Positions 1 to 5,904 of a stretch of 5,904 bases of DNA are shown piece after piece. Source of the DNA: Deltaproteobacteria bacterium (lineage in GTDB: Bacteria; Desulfobacterota; Desulfobacteria; Desulfobacterales; Desulfatibacillaceae); NCBI GenBank assembly GCA_019308705.1, contig JAFDHW010000164.1, forward strand, positions 1 through 5,904, read 5' to 3'. Every line of letters starts with the position of its first letter. Position 1 is the first letter of the stretch. The notes under the pieces were generated by a model. The model made no database searches, was not told the DNA's origin, and saw nothing but the letters and a program-made list of their open reading frames with translations. A program made the position numbers and the translations under genes.

Positions 1-10
1 GTACGAAATC

Positions 11-613
11 GTGAGACAAAAGAAAGTTAGGGCAGTCACTCTGACTGTTTTAGTAATTTTTTTGGTTCCAATTTTTTTATTCTTCTTTGCTACAAAAGCA
101 TATAGAATCCCCGGTGGCTCCATGATCCCCACCCTTTTGGTGGGGGACCATATCTTCGTGAACAAGTTCATCTACGGCATCCGCATGCCCTTCACCAACG
201 AGCCGCTCATCCCGGTGGGCCGGCCGGACCGGGGCGATATCGTGGTCTTCCGCTACCCCGAGGACCGCAGCAAGGACTACATCAAGCGCGTCGTCGCCGT
301 GGAAGGCGACGTGGTTCAGATGAAGAACCGCAAGATCTACGTCAACGGGAAGCTCATGGAGGACCCTCACGCCGTGTACACGGACCCGAGGGGGGACACG
401 AACCAGGCCCAGAAGGATTTCTTCGGGCCCATCGCCGTGCCCCCGGGCAAGTTTTTCGTCATGGGCGACAATCGGGACAACAGCTACGACAGCCGCTACT
501 GGGGTTTCGTGGATTTTAACGACCTTCGGGGCCGGGCCTTCATCATCTACTGGTCCTGGAACCCGATGAACCATGACGTTCGCTGGTCGAGGATAGGCAG
601 GTTGCTGCATTAA
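11..613 (+). CDS. lepB: Signal peptidase I (leader peptidase, S26 family)
   Basis: Membrane-bound Ser/Lys peptidase that removes signal peptides from exported proteins on the outer face of the cytoplasmic membrane. Counting from the GTG at 11, residues 8-27 form one hydrophobic N-terminal anchor. Box B follows with the nucleophile Ser37 (GGSMIPTL), then the general base Lys91 in DYIKRVV, and box [12 protein letters not shown] starting at residue 151. At 200 aa it is a typical short bacterial LepB with one membrane anchor. The start is uncertain: the reading frame stays open to the window edge (codons TAC GAA ATC precede the GTG) and no Shine-Dalgarno is visible, so the true start may lie upstream. 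Two oddities: box B reads PGGSM instead of the commoner PSGSM, and the first ~100 coding bases are AT-rich with codons such as TTA, GTA, ATT and AGA that are uncommon in the rest of the window. pyrB begins 23 bases downstream. Identity is secure from the catalytic motifs. Confidence 0.94.
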   Translation: MRQKKVRAVTLTVLVIFLVPIFLFFFATKAYRIPGGSMIPTLLVGDHIFVNKFIYGIRMPFTNEPLIPVGRPDRGDIVVFRYPEDRSKDYIKRVVAVEGDVVQMKNRKIYVNGKLMEDPHAVYTDPRGDTNQAQKDFFGPIAVPPGKFFVMGDNRDNSYDSRYWGFVDFNDLRGRAFIIYWSWNPMNHDVRWSRIGRLLH

Positions 614-636
614 GCCCGCAGACGCGGAGGGGGGAC

Positions 637-1563
637 ATGGCCTTTTTCCGGAAGGACCTTCTGGATATCGAATCGCTCTCGTCCGAAGAAGTGGAAAATA
701 TCCTGGACACCGCCGCGGGCATGAAGGAGATTTCCTTCCGTCCCATCAAGAAGGTCCCCACCCTGCGGGGCAAAACCGTCATCCTCTTGTTCCACGAGCC
801 TTCCACCCGCACCAAGATGTCCTTTGACGTGGCGGCCAAACGCCTTTCCGCGGACACCCACAGCATTGCCAAGGCATCCAGTTCCTTCACCAAGGGCGAA
901 ACCCTGGTGGATACGGCCAGGAACCTGGAGGCCATGCGGCCCGACGCCATCGTGATCCGCCATTCCAGCTCCGGCGCTCCGTACCTTCTGGCCGGCCGGC
1001 TTTCCGCCTCCATCATCAACGCGGGCGACGGCACCCACGCCCACCCCACCCAGGCGCTCCTGGACATGTTCACCGTGCGGGAAAAGAAGGGGAAACTGGC
1101 CGGGCTGTCCATCGCCATCATCGGGGACATCACCCACTCCCGGGTGGCGCGCTCCGACATCTGCGGGTTCACCAAGATGGGCGCCACGGTCACGGTGTGC
1201 GGTCCGGGCACCATGATCCCGCCGGGCGTCGAGGCCTTGGGCGCCAAGAGGGTCAGGCGGGTGGAAGAGGCCGTTCAGGGCGCGGACGTGGTCATGATGC
1301 TGCGCATCCAGAAGGAGCGGCAAAAGGGATCGCTCATTCCCTCGGAGCGGGAATACGCCCGGGTGTACGGCCTGAATCCCGAGCGCGCCGCCCTGGCGGC
1401 GCCCGACGTGCTCATCATGCACCCAGGGCCCATCAACCGGGGGGTGGAAATCTCCCCGGAAGTGGCTGACGGGCCGTATTCCATCATCCTGGACCAGGTG
1501 ACCAACGGCGTTGCCGTGCGCATGGCCTTATTGTACTTACTGGTGGGAGGCAGGGGCGAATGA
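637..1563 (+). CDS. pyrB: Aspartate carbamoyltransferase, catalytic chain
   Basis: Cytoplasmic enzyme that condenses carbamoyl phosphate with L-aspartate to give N-carbamoyl-L-aspartate, the committed step of pyrimidine synthesis. The carbamoyl-phosphate loop is seen as S56-T57-R58-T59 ([10 protein letters not shown]). The mobile loop follows at 81-88 (SSSFTKGE), with its Ser and Lys kept. Next come [11 protein letters not shown] from 136, [11 protein letters not shown], and HPGPINRG from 262. The length of 308 aa is normal for the chain. The ATG at 637 follows a strong purine-rich site (GGAGG, 626-630). No pyrI regulatory chain lies beside it. The stop overlaps the pyrC start in ATGA. Adjacency to an apparently active dihydroorotase recalls lineages, such as Aquifex, where ATCase and DHOase form a joint complex; such a complex here is inference. 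The last codons include two TTA leucines (1528, 1537), unusual in this GC-rich gene. The ornithine carbamoyltransferase alternative is unlikely given the motifs and the pyrC neighbour. Confidence 0.97.
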   Translation: MAFFRKDLLDIESLSSEEVENILDTAAGMKEISFRPIKKVPTLRGKTVILLFHEPSTRTKMSFDVAAKRLSADTHSIAKASSSFTKGETLVDTARNLEAMRPDAIVIRHSSSGAPYLLAGRLSASIINAGDGTHAHPTQALLDMFTVREKKGKLAGLSIAIIGDITHSRVARSDICGFTKMGATVTVCGPGTMIPPGVEALGAKRVRRVEEAVQGADVVMMLRIQKERQKGSLIPSEREYARVYGLNPERAALAAPDVLIMHPGPINRGVEISPEVADGPYSIILDQVTNGVAVRMALLYLLVGGRGE

Positions 1564-2846
1564 TGCTGGTCATTGCCGGCGGCTGGGCGCTGGATCCCGC
1601 CCAGGGCCTGGACGGCCCCGCGGACGTGGTGGCCGAGGACGGGATCATCACCCGGGTGGGCAAGGACGCGGCCCGGGACATCGAACCCGGACCCGGCGTG
1701 CAGGTGGTAAACGCGGAGGGCATGCGGGTGCTGCCCGGCCTGGTGGACATGCACGTGCATCTGCGGGAGCCGGGCCAGGAATACAAGGAGACCATTGCAA
1801 CCGGCACCCGGGCCGCGGCCGTCGGCGGGTTCACCGCGGTCTGCTGCATGGCCAACACCATCCCGGTGAACGACAACGCGGCGGTGACCAAATTCATCCT
1901 GGACCGGGCGGCTGCCGAAGGCGCGGTGCGGGTATATCCCGCCGCCGCGGCGACCCGCGGCCAGAAGGGCGCGGAACTGGCGGATTTCGGCGACCTCGCC
2001 GCCGCCGGGGCCAGGGCGGTGTCCGACGACGGCCATCCCGTGTCCGACGCGGGCATGATGCGGAGGGTGCTGGAATACGCGGCGGACTTCGGGCTTGCCG
2101 TGCTGTCGCACCCGGAGGACCTTCCCCTGGCCAACGGCGGGTCCATGAACGAGGGCGCGCTTTCCACCCGCATGGGGCTTCCCGGCATACCGGCCGCGGC
2201 CGAGGCGGCCATGGTGGCCAGGGACATCCTTCTGGCCCAGCTCACGGGCCTGCCGCTGCACCTGTGCCACGTCTCCTGTTTCCAGTCCGTGGAGATGATC
2301 CGCCTGGCCAAGGAACGAGGCGTGCCCGTGACCGCGGAGACGGCCCCCCATTACTTCTCCCTCACGGAGGACGCGGTGGCCGGCTACAACACCAACGCCA
2401 AGATGAACCCGCCGCTGAGGGCTGAAAAAGACCGGGAGGCCGTGTGCCAGGGTCTGGCGGATGGGACCATCGACGCCATCGCCAGCGACCACGCGCCCCA
2501 CTCCATTTTGGAAAAAGACCTGGAATTCGACCAGGCCGCATTCGGCATCGTGGGGCTGGAAACCTCTCTTTCCCTTTCCCTGGCCCTGGTGCGCCGGGGG
2601 GTGCTGACCTTGAAACAACTGGTGCTTGCCATGAGCACCAACCCGGCCCGCATCCTGGGCCTGGACCCGCCCGCGCTGGCGCCCGGCGCGCCGGCGGACG
2701 TCACGGTGGTGGACCCGGACGCCCAGTGGGTGGTGGACCCGGAGGCCTTCTTCTCCAAGGGGCGGAACACCCCGTTTGCCGGGATGACGCTGCAGGGCAG
2801 GGCGGCCTGCACGGTGGTGGGGGGGCGGGTGGTCCACGGCGGCTGA
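1560..2846 (+). CDS. pyrC: Dihydroorotase, class I (long bacterial type)
   Basis: Zinc amidohydrolase that cyclises N-carbamoyl-L-aspartate to dihydroorotate, taking the product of PyrB. At 428 aa it matches the long class I enzymes rather than the shorter E. coli type. Visible metal and active-site motifs are H65-V-H67-LREPG, D156-D157-G, H184 in SHPED, H237 in [21 protein letters not shown], and the catalytic Asp310 in SDHAPH, followed by [10 protein letters not shown]. All the expected His and Asp residues are present, so it should be active and not one of the metal-less PyrC-like partners known from some ATCases. An Asp pair stands where class II enzymes use a carbamylated lysine. The start is at the ATGA overlap with pyrB. 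A second ATG follows immediately (1563), and either could be used; GGAGG at 1546-1550 fits both. Coupling to pyrB translation is expected. An 84-base gap separates it from pilR. Confidence 0.97.
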   Translation: MMLVIAGGWALDPAQGLDGPADVVAEDGIITRVGKDAARDIEPGPGVQVVNAEGMRVLPGLVDMHVHLREPGQEYKETIATGTRAAAVGGFTAVCCMANTIPVNDNAAVTKFILDRAAAEGAVRVYPAAAATRGQKGAELADFGDLAAAGARAVSDDGHPVSDAGMMRRVLEYAADFGLAVLSHPEDLPLANGGSMNEGALSTRMGLPGIPAAAEAAMVARDILLAQLTGLPLHLCHVSCFQSVEMIRLAKERGVPVTAETAPHYFSLTEDAVAGYNTNAKMNPPLRAEKDREAVCQGLADGTIDAIASDHAPHSILEKDLEFDQAAFGIVGLETSLSLSLALVRRGVLTLKQLVLAMSTNPARILGLDPPALAPGAPADVTVVDPDAQWVVDPEAFFSKGRNTPFAGMTLQGRAACTVVGGRVVHGG

Positions 2847-2879
2847 TCTCCCGGCCCGGGTTTTCCGCGAAGAGAACGG

Positions 2880-2934
2880 CTCCGGTTTTTTGCTCTTTCC
2901 GGAGGTGGTAATTTTGCTCGGAATTTCCCCATGA
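2880..2934 (+). promoter_or_regulatory. Possible pilR leader: Shine-Dalgarno hairpin plus six-codon minicistron
   Basis: The 84 bases between pyrC and pilR hold a near-ideal ribosome site (GGAGGTGGT, 2901-2909), but it ends 21 bases before the pilR ATG, too far to serve it directly. A TTG codon at 2914 is correctly spaced and opens TTG CTC GGA ATT TCC CCA TGA, whose stop overlaps the pilR start codon in ATGA (2931-2934). The same ribosome site can pair: CTCCGG (2880-2885) is complementary to CCGGAG (2899-2904) across a T-rich 13-base loop. This suggests, by inference, that pilR is translated by reinitiation after a tiny leader and that the hairpin limits access. The alternative is a chance arrangement, with pilR using a weak GGA at 2920-2922. 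Confidence 0.3.
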
Positions 2935-4349
2935 CAGACGCCAAATCCAAAAAACTCCTGGTGGTGGACGACGAGCCGGGCATGCGGGAGTTTCTGGAAG
3001 TCATGCTCGCCCGCAAAGGCTACCAGGTATCCGTGGCCTCGAGCGGCCGGGAAGCCATCGACCTGTTGGGCAAGGAGCCCTGGGACCTGCTTTTGTGCGA
3101 CATCCGCCTGGGCGACATCTCCGGCCTGGAGGTTTTGCGCCGCGCCAAGGAGCTCAGCCCCTCTCCGGTGGTCATCATGATCTCCGCCTACGCCACCACG
3201 GAAACCGCGGTGTCCGCCATGAACGAGGGCGCTTATGACTACATCCCCAAGCCCTTTGACAACGTGGAGTTGAACCAGACCATCGAAAACGCCCTGGAAC
3301 ACCGCACCCTGGAGCGTGAAAAGGAGAAGCTGGACGCCGAACTGGCCCAGACCCTGCATTTTAGCCGCCTGGTGGGGAACAGCCCCGCCATGAAGCGGGT
3401 GTACTCCATGATCCGCCAGGCCGCGCCCACCAAGACCAACATCCTGATCACCGGCGAGTCGGGCACGGGAAAGGAACTCATCGCCCGGGCCATCCACGAG
3501 CAGAGCCCACGGAAAGACAAACCCTTCGTGGTTATCCACTGCGGCGGCATTCCGGAGACCTTGATGGAGAGCGAGCTGTTCGGCCACGTGAAGGGCGCGT
3601 TCACCGGGGCGACCAACGATAAGAAAGGGCTTTTTGAGGCGGGCAACGGCGGCACGGTGTTCCTGGACGAAGTGGGCGAGCTGTCCAAGAGCATCCAGGT
3701 GAAGCTGTTGCGGGTCATCCAGGAAAGAAGCTTCAAGCCCGTGGGCGGCACCCGGGACGTGAACGTGGACATCCGCCTGGTGTCCGCCACCAACAAGGAC
3801 CTGGAAAAGGAGGTCATCGCCGGAAACTTCCGTGAGGACCTCTTCTACCGGTTGAACGTCATCGAGCTGCGCGTGCCGCCCCTAAGGGAGCGCAAGGAGG
3901 ACCTGCGGCCCCTGGCCCAGCACTTTCTGGACAAGTTTTCCCGGGAGATGGGAAAGTCCATCAACAAGCTGTCTTCCTACGCCATCGGCCTTTTGCAGAG
4001 CTATGACTTTCCCGGCAACATCCGCGAGCTGGAAAACATCATCGAGCGGTCCGTGGCGCTGTCCACCACCAATATCATCCTGCCGGACAGCCTCACCCTG
4101 TCCACCTACAAGAAATGGCGGCAGAGGGAAGAGGAGGAGGCCTCCTGGGATCAGATGATCACCGTGCCCGAGTCCGGCATGGACCTGGACAAATTTTTGT
4201 CCGAAGTGGAGAGGATATGCCTGGACAAGGCCATGGAAAGGGCGGGCCAGGTCAAGCACCGGGCGGCCAAGCTTCTGGGCATCAGCATGGACTCCTTCCG
4301 GTACCGCTACGCCAAACACTACGGCGCCACGGCCCGGGAGGAGAAGTGA
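2931..4349 (+). CDS. pilR: Sigma-54-dependent response regulator, PilR type
   Basis: NtrC-family transcription activator that, once phosphorylated, remodels sigma-54 RNA polymerase using ATP. The receiver domain (about 7-120) has the acidic pair D13-D14, phospho-acceptor D57, S85 and K107. The AAA+ domain (about 143-380) shows Walker A GESGTGK (175-181), the sigma-54 contact loop GAFTGA (222-227), Walker B with D246-E247, and LRERKEDL with conserved arginines. The C-terminal Fis-like helix-turn-helix is at about 441-465 (RAAKLLGIS...). At 472 aa all three domains are complete. PilR is chosen over other NtrC homologues because a type IV pilin with a sigma-54-like promoter lies directly downstream, and the protein resembles Geobacter PilR from memory. 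There is no PilS kinase between pyrC and this gene, where pilS often lies next to pilR. The ATG at 2931 has only a weak ribosome site of its own; see the leader entry. The family call is near certain; the PilR name is context-based. Confidence 0.85.
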   Translation: MTDAKSKKLLVVDDEPGMREFLEVMLARKGYQVSVASSGREAIDLLGKEPWDLLLCDIRLGDISGLEVLRRAKELSPSPVVIMISAYATTETAVSAMNEGAYDYIPKPFDNVELNQTIENALEHRTLEREKEKLDAELAQTLHFSRLVGNSPAMKRVYSMIRQAAPTKTNILITGESGTGKELIARAIHEQSPRKDKPFVVIHCGGIPETLMESELFGHVKGAFTGATNDKKGLFEAGNGGTVFLDEVGELSKSIQVKLLRVIQERSFKPVGGTRDVNVDIRLVSATNKDLEKEVIAGNFREDLFYRLNVIELRVPPLRERKEDLRPLAQHFLDKFSREMGKSINKLSSYAIGLLQSYDFPGNIRELENIIERSVALSTTNIILPDSLTLSTYKKWRQREEEEASWDQMITVPESGMDLDKFLSEVERICLDKAMERAGQVKHRAAKLLGISMDSFRYRYAKHYGATAREEK

Positions 4350-4365
4350 AAATCCCCACTCATGC

Positions 4366-4403
4366 GGTGAAAAACCCCGCATAAAAAGGCTGGGTTTTTC
4401 ACC
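4366..4403 (+). terminator. Probable intrinsic terminator after pilR
   Basis: A perfect 12-base inverted repeat, GGTGAAAAACCC (4366-4377) and GGGTTTTTCACC (4392-4403), begins 16 bases after the pilR stop. Inside it, CCC/GGG plus GC/GC form a GC-rich core with an 8-base loop, followed on the + strand by TTTTT (4395-4399). The A5 on the other arm would make it work on the opposite strand too. The T-run is short and continues into CACCC, so it is weaker than the pilA terminator. It would insulate pilA from pilR transcription. A competing small hairpin, ATGCGG/CCGCAT (4362-4382), uses the same bases. A regulator-binding palindrome is the alternative reading. Confidence 0.6.
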
Positions 4404-4498
4404 CAAAGGCCGGAGGACACGGCGATCAATAATTCTCCGCTTCCGTTTTGTTTGTGAATAAAAGGGGTTATTGTTTTTCCATCGCGAAGTACATCGTT

Positions 4499-4514
4499 TG
4501 GCATACAAAATGCT
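4499..4514 (+). promoter_or_regulatory. Sigma-54 (RpoN) promoter of pilA, -24/-12 elements
   Basis: TGGCAT-ACAAA-ATGCT matches the sigma-54 consensus TGGCAC-N5-TTGCW. The GG at 4500-4501 and GC at 4512-4513 are exactly 12 bases apart, the spacing this sigma factor needs. Transcription would begin near 4525, giving a leader of about 104 bases before the pilA ATG. It lies in the 279-base gap between a sigma-54 activator gene and a pilin gene, the classical arrangement for PilR control. The upstream tract (about 4425-4500) is AT-rich, which would suit DNA bending. One GACAC at 4416-4420 (GTGTC on the - strand) resembles the short Pseudomonas PilR half-site near -107, but a five-base match alone is weak. 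The two mismatches are at the last base of the -24 box and the first T of the -12 box. Confidence 0.75.
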
Positions 4515-4628
4515 ACCATGGGATGGCGAGGATATGGAACGCCCATAACCGGGTTGTTTCCCATCAGGAGGCAAGGCGGACCCCGGGGCCATGTTGGTCC
4601 CTAAAATCCCTTCTCAAGGAGGAAGAAG

Positions 4629-4997
4629 ATGCTGCAGAAAATGAGAGGCGACCAAAAAGGCTTCACCCTGATCGAGCTCATGATCGTTATCGCGATCATC
4701 GGCATCCTGGCGGCCATCGCCATCCCCAACTTCATCTCCTACCGCCAGCGGGGCTACGACGCCGCGGCCAACGCGGACGTGAAGAACGCTTACACTGCGG
4801 CCCAGGCTGCGTTCTCCGATGATCCCACCCAGACCGTGACGCTGCCGATCCTGAAGAGCTACGGCTTCCAGCAGTCCGAAAACGTCACCGTGACGGTGGT
4901 CACCGGCACCATGAGCGGCCTTAGCATCACCGCCGCCCATGCCCAGGGCACCAAGACCTTCACCGTGGACGACGGCGGCGCCATCACCAAGGCGTAA
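4629..4997 (+). CDS. pilA: Type IVa major pilin, short, cysteine-free
   Basis: Structural subunit of a type IV pilus, inserted in the inner membrane and then assembled into the fibre. The 11-residue leader [11 protein letters not shown] ends at the prepilin-peptidase site; the mature protein starts FTLIE with Phe1 and Glu5, followed by a hydrophobic helix to IPNF at 21-24. The mature chain is 111 residues, shorter than most type IVa pilins (about 145-160). It has no cysteine, so it lacks the usual disulfide D-region. Aromatic residues at mature positions 1, 24, 27, 32 and 51 coincide with those I recall for Geobacter sulfurreducens PilA, but a beta-type tail of about 55 residues (threonine- and valine-rich) is added. 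The ATG at 4629 has AAGGAGG (4616-4622) 6 bases upstream; the ATG at 4641 would give a 7-residue leader and has worse spacing. A pseudopilin (GspG) is less likely from the helix sequence and the pilR context. A strong terminator closes the gene. Confidence 0.9.
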   Translation: MLQKMRGDQKGFTLIELMIVIAIIGILAAIAIPNFISYRQRGYDAAANADVKNAYTAAQAAFSDDPTQTVTLPILKSYGFQQSENVTVTVVTGTMSGLSITAAHAQGTKTFTVDDGGAITKA

Positions 4998-5010
4998 CGC
5001 AGTGCTCCAA

Positions 5011-5047
5011 AGGAGCGGGGGAGGGACTCCCCCGCTCCTTTTTTTTT
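5011..5047 (+). terminator. Strong intrinsic terminator after pilA
   Basis: A perfect 13-base-pair stem joins AGGAGCGGGGGAG (5011-5023) to its complement (5027-5039) with a 3-base loop (GGA), followed by nine T residues (5039-5047). It starts 13 bases after the pilA stop codon. It should end the pilA transcript, and a stem this stable may also protect the 3' end of a highly expressed pilin mRNA. It sits only 20 bases before the next gene's start codon. Confidence 0.95.
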
Positions 5048-5067
5048 AACCTGCTCAAGCCCATCCC

Positions 5068-5793
5068 ATGCCTCCAAAGACCCTTTCCATCGTCATCCCC
5101 GTGTACAACGAGGCCGCCACCGTGGAGCAGGTGGTGGCGTCCGTGCTGGACGTGCCCCTTGACCTGGAAAAGGAGATCATCCTGGTGGACGACTGCTCCA
5201 CGGACGGGACCAGGGACAAACTGGCGGCCCTCGAAGCCTCTCCTGCCGTGCGGGTGTTTTACCACGAAAAGAACATGGGCAAGGGCGCGGCCCTGCGCAC
5301 CGGGTTTTCCGCGGCCACCGGCGACGTGGTGCTCATCCAGGACGCGGACCTGGAATACGATCCCCGGGAATACCCCAAGCTTCTGGAACCCATCCTGACG
5401 GGCAAGGCCGACGTGGTGTTCGGTTCCCGGTTCGCGGGGGGCGAGTCCCACCGGGTCCTGTATTTCTGGCACTTTTTGGGAAACCGGGTCCTCACCCAGC
5501 TCTCCAACATGTTCACCAACATGAACCTCACGGACATGGAGGTGTGCTACAAGGTGTTCAGGCGCGAGGTGCTCGAAGCCATAACCATCGAGGAAAACCG
5601 GTTCGGTTTCGAGCCCGAGATCACGGCCAAGGTGGCGCAGCTCCGCTGCCGGGTCTACGAGGTGGGCGTTTCCTACGCCGGCAGGACCTACGAGGAGGGC
5701 AAGAAGATCGGGTGGAAAGACGGCCTCCGCGCCCTGTGGTGCATCGTGAAGTACAATACCTTCCGCAAGAATCCTCGTTCCACAGCAACATAG
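5068..5793 (+). CDS. Family 2 glycosyltransferase, DPM1/polyprenyl-phosphate type
   Basis: Soluble GT-A fold enzyme that probably transfers a sugar from a nucleotide sugar to a polyprenyl phosphate at the cytoplasmic membrane face; the actual substrates cannot be read from the sequence. Motifs in order: IPVYNE (10-15), VDDCSTDGT (40-48), [11 protein letters not shown] (69-79), the metal-binding DAD (92-94) within [13 protein letters not shown] (119-122), and [11 protein letters not shown] (155-165), characteristic of this subgroup. At 241 aa there is a catalytic domain only; no C-terminal membrane helices as in GtrB/ArnC-like relatives. The frame is closed by a TAA at 5047-5049, and the ATG at 5068 is the only start keeping the IPVYNE strand, yet no Shine-Dalgarno precedes it. 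It lies directly behind the pilA terminator, so its transcription may depend on read-through or a leaderless start. The TAG stop lies in the first bases of an inverted repeat, so the last few residues (NPRSTAT) may be altered. A role in pilin or envelope glycosylation is only a guess. Confidence 0.9.
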   Translation: MPPKTLSIVIPVYNEAATVEQVVASVLDVPLDLEKEIILVDDCSTDGTRDKLAALEASPAVRVFYHEKNMGKGAALRTGFSAATGDVVLIQDADLEYDPREYPKLLEPILTGKADVVFGSRFAGGESHRVLYFWHFLGNRVLTQLSNMFTNMNLTDMEVCYKVFRREVLEAITIEENRFGFEPEITAKVAQLRCRVYEVGVSYAGRTYEEGKKIGWKDGLRALWCIVKYNTFRKNPRSTAT

Positions 5794-5900
5794 CCCGGAT
5801 TATTCACGAGTTCGATTCGCGCGAGAGCAAGGAAGGAGGAGGGAAGCTGTACTTTTGTACCGCGACCCCCTCCTGACGCAGCTATCGCGTGAATCGGGCT
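5792..5900 (+). repeat. Imperfect long inverted repeat, possible mobile or repetitive element end
   Basis: The outer arms are AGCCCG (5792-5797) plus ATTCACG (5802-5808) on the left and CGTGAAT-CGGGCT (5888-5900) on the right: 13 pairs with one 4-base bulge (GATT). A second left copy, ATTCGCGCGA (5815-5824), could instead pair with TCGCGTGAAT (5885-5894) at 9 of 10 positions. Inside, AGGAGGG (5837-5843) pairs with CCCTCCT (5868-5874), and GTAC (5849-5852) pairs with GTAC (5857-5860) around a TTTT loop. The whole can fold as one long broken hairpin. No protein-coding content is apparent and there is no T-tract, so it is not a standard terminator. Candidates are a MITE, a REP-like repeat or a transposon end; I cannot tell which, and the element could continue past the window edge. 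Confidence 0.5.
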
Positions 5901-5904
5901 CGCC

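Noticed and set aside
2847..2868. Possible terminator after pyrC (CCCGGCCCGGGTTTT)
   Set aside because: The GC palindrome cannot form a stable stem with a sensible loop directly before the T4 tract; evidence is too thin.
1275..3587. Very long open frame (770 codons) on the minus strand
   Set aside because: It runs antisense through pyrB, pyrC and pilR, is rich in His, Gly and Arg, shows no domain motif, and is a normal product of high GC at third positions on the sense strand.
4425..4440. ATCAA tract as an IHF site upstream of the sigma-54 promoter
   Set aside because: The second half of the IHF consensus (TTR after four bases) is missing; only general AT-richness can be claimed.
4448..4822. 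Open frame on the plus strand across the pilA leader
   Set aside because: It overlaps pilA in another frame, contains no recognisable motif, and its second half is a low-complexity Arg/His-rich shadow of the pilin gene.
11..4997. LepB as the processing enzyme for the pilin
   Set aside because: The pilin has a class III leader (KG/FTLIE) cut by a dedicated prepilin peptidase, not by signal peptidase I.
4517..5070. Ten-base inverted match: CATGGGATGG near the pilA start site (4517-4526) and CCATCCCATG at the glycosyltransferase start (5061-5070)
   Set aside because: Ten-base matches occur by chance at this scale, and nothing else links the two sites structurally.

Overview
The window is GC-rich DNA with six genes, all on the + strand, and reads as a bacterial chromosome segment. 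The pilin, its PilR-type activator and the sigma-54-style promoter between them resemble Geobacter and other former Deltaproteobacteria. A Desulfobacterota-like host is the best guess, but this rests on protein resemblance from memory; no marker gene settles it.

Region 1 (1-2846) is a housekeeping cluster: signal peptidase I (lepB), aspartate carbamoyltransferase (pyrB) and dihydroorotase (pyrC). pyrB and pyrC overlap by 4 bases (ATGA) and encode steps 2 and 3 of de novo pyrimidine synthesis, so they are almost certainly cotranscribed and translationally coupled. lepB lies 23 bases upstream and probably belongs to the same transcript. The first ~110 bases of the window are strikingly AT-rich compared with everything after them.

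Region 2 (2847-4997) is a type IV pilus module. After an 84-base gap with a possible Shine-Dalgarno hairpin and a six-codon minicistron comes a full-length NtrC-family activator (PilR type). It is followed by a likely terminator, a well-spaced sigma-54 promoter (TGGCAT-N5-ATGCT) and a short type IVa pilin with a class III leader. The layout suggests that PilR drives pilA through sigma-54 RNA polymerase. No PilS-type sensor kinase is present. The pilin would be cut and methylated by a prepilin peptidase (PilD), not by LepB, so lepB is a neighbour and not a functional partner.

Region 3 (4998-5904) opens with a textbook intrinsic terminator after pilA. A family 2 glycosyltransferase (DPM1/polyprenyl-phosphate type) starts only 20 bases beyond its T-tract and has no visible ribosome binding site. 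Its stop codon overlaps an imperfect inverted repeat of about 109 bases that fills the end of the window and may be a small mobile or repetitive element.

I see no CRISPR array, tRNA, rRNA, transposase or clearly new system. The best leads are the pilR-sigma-54-pilA circuit, the composition break inside lepB, the pilR leader, the terminator/glycosyltransferase junction and the terminal inverted repeat.
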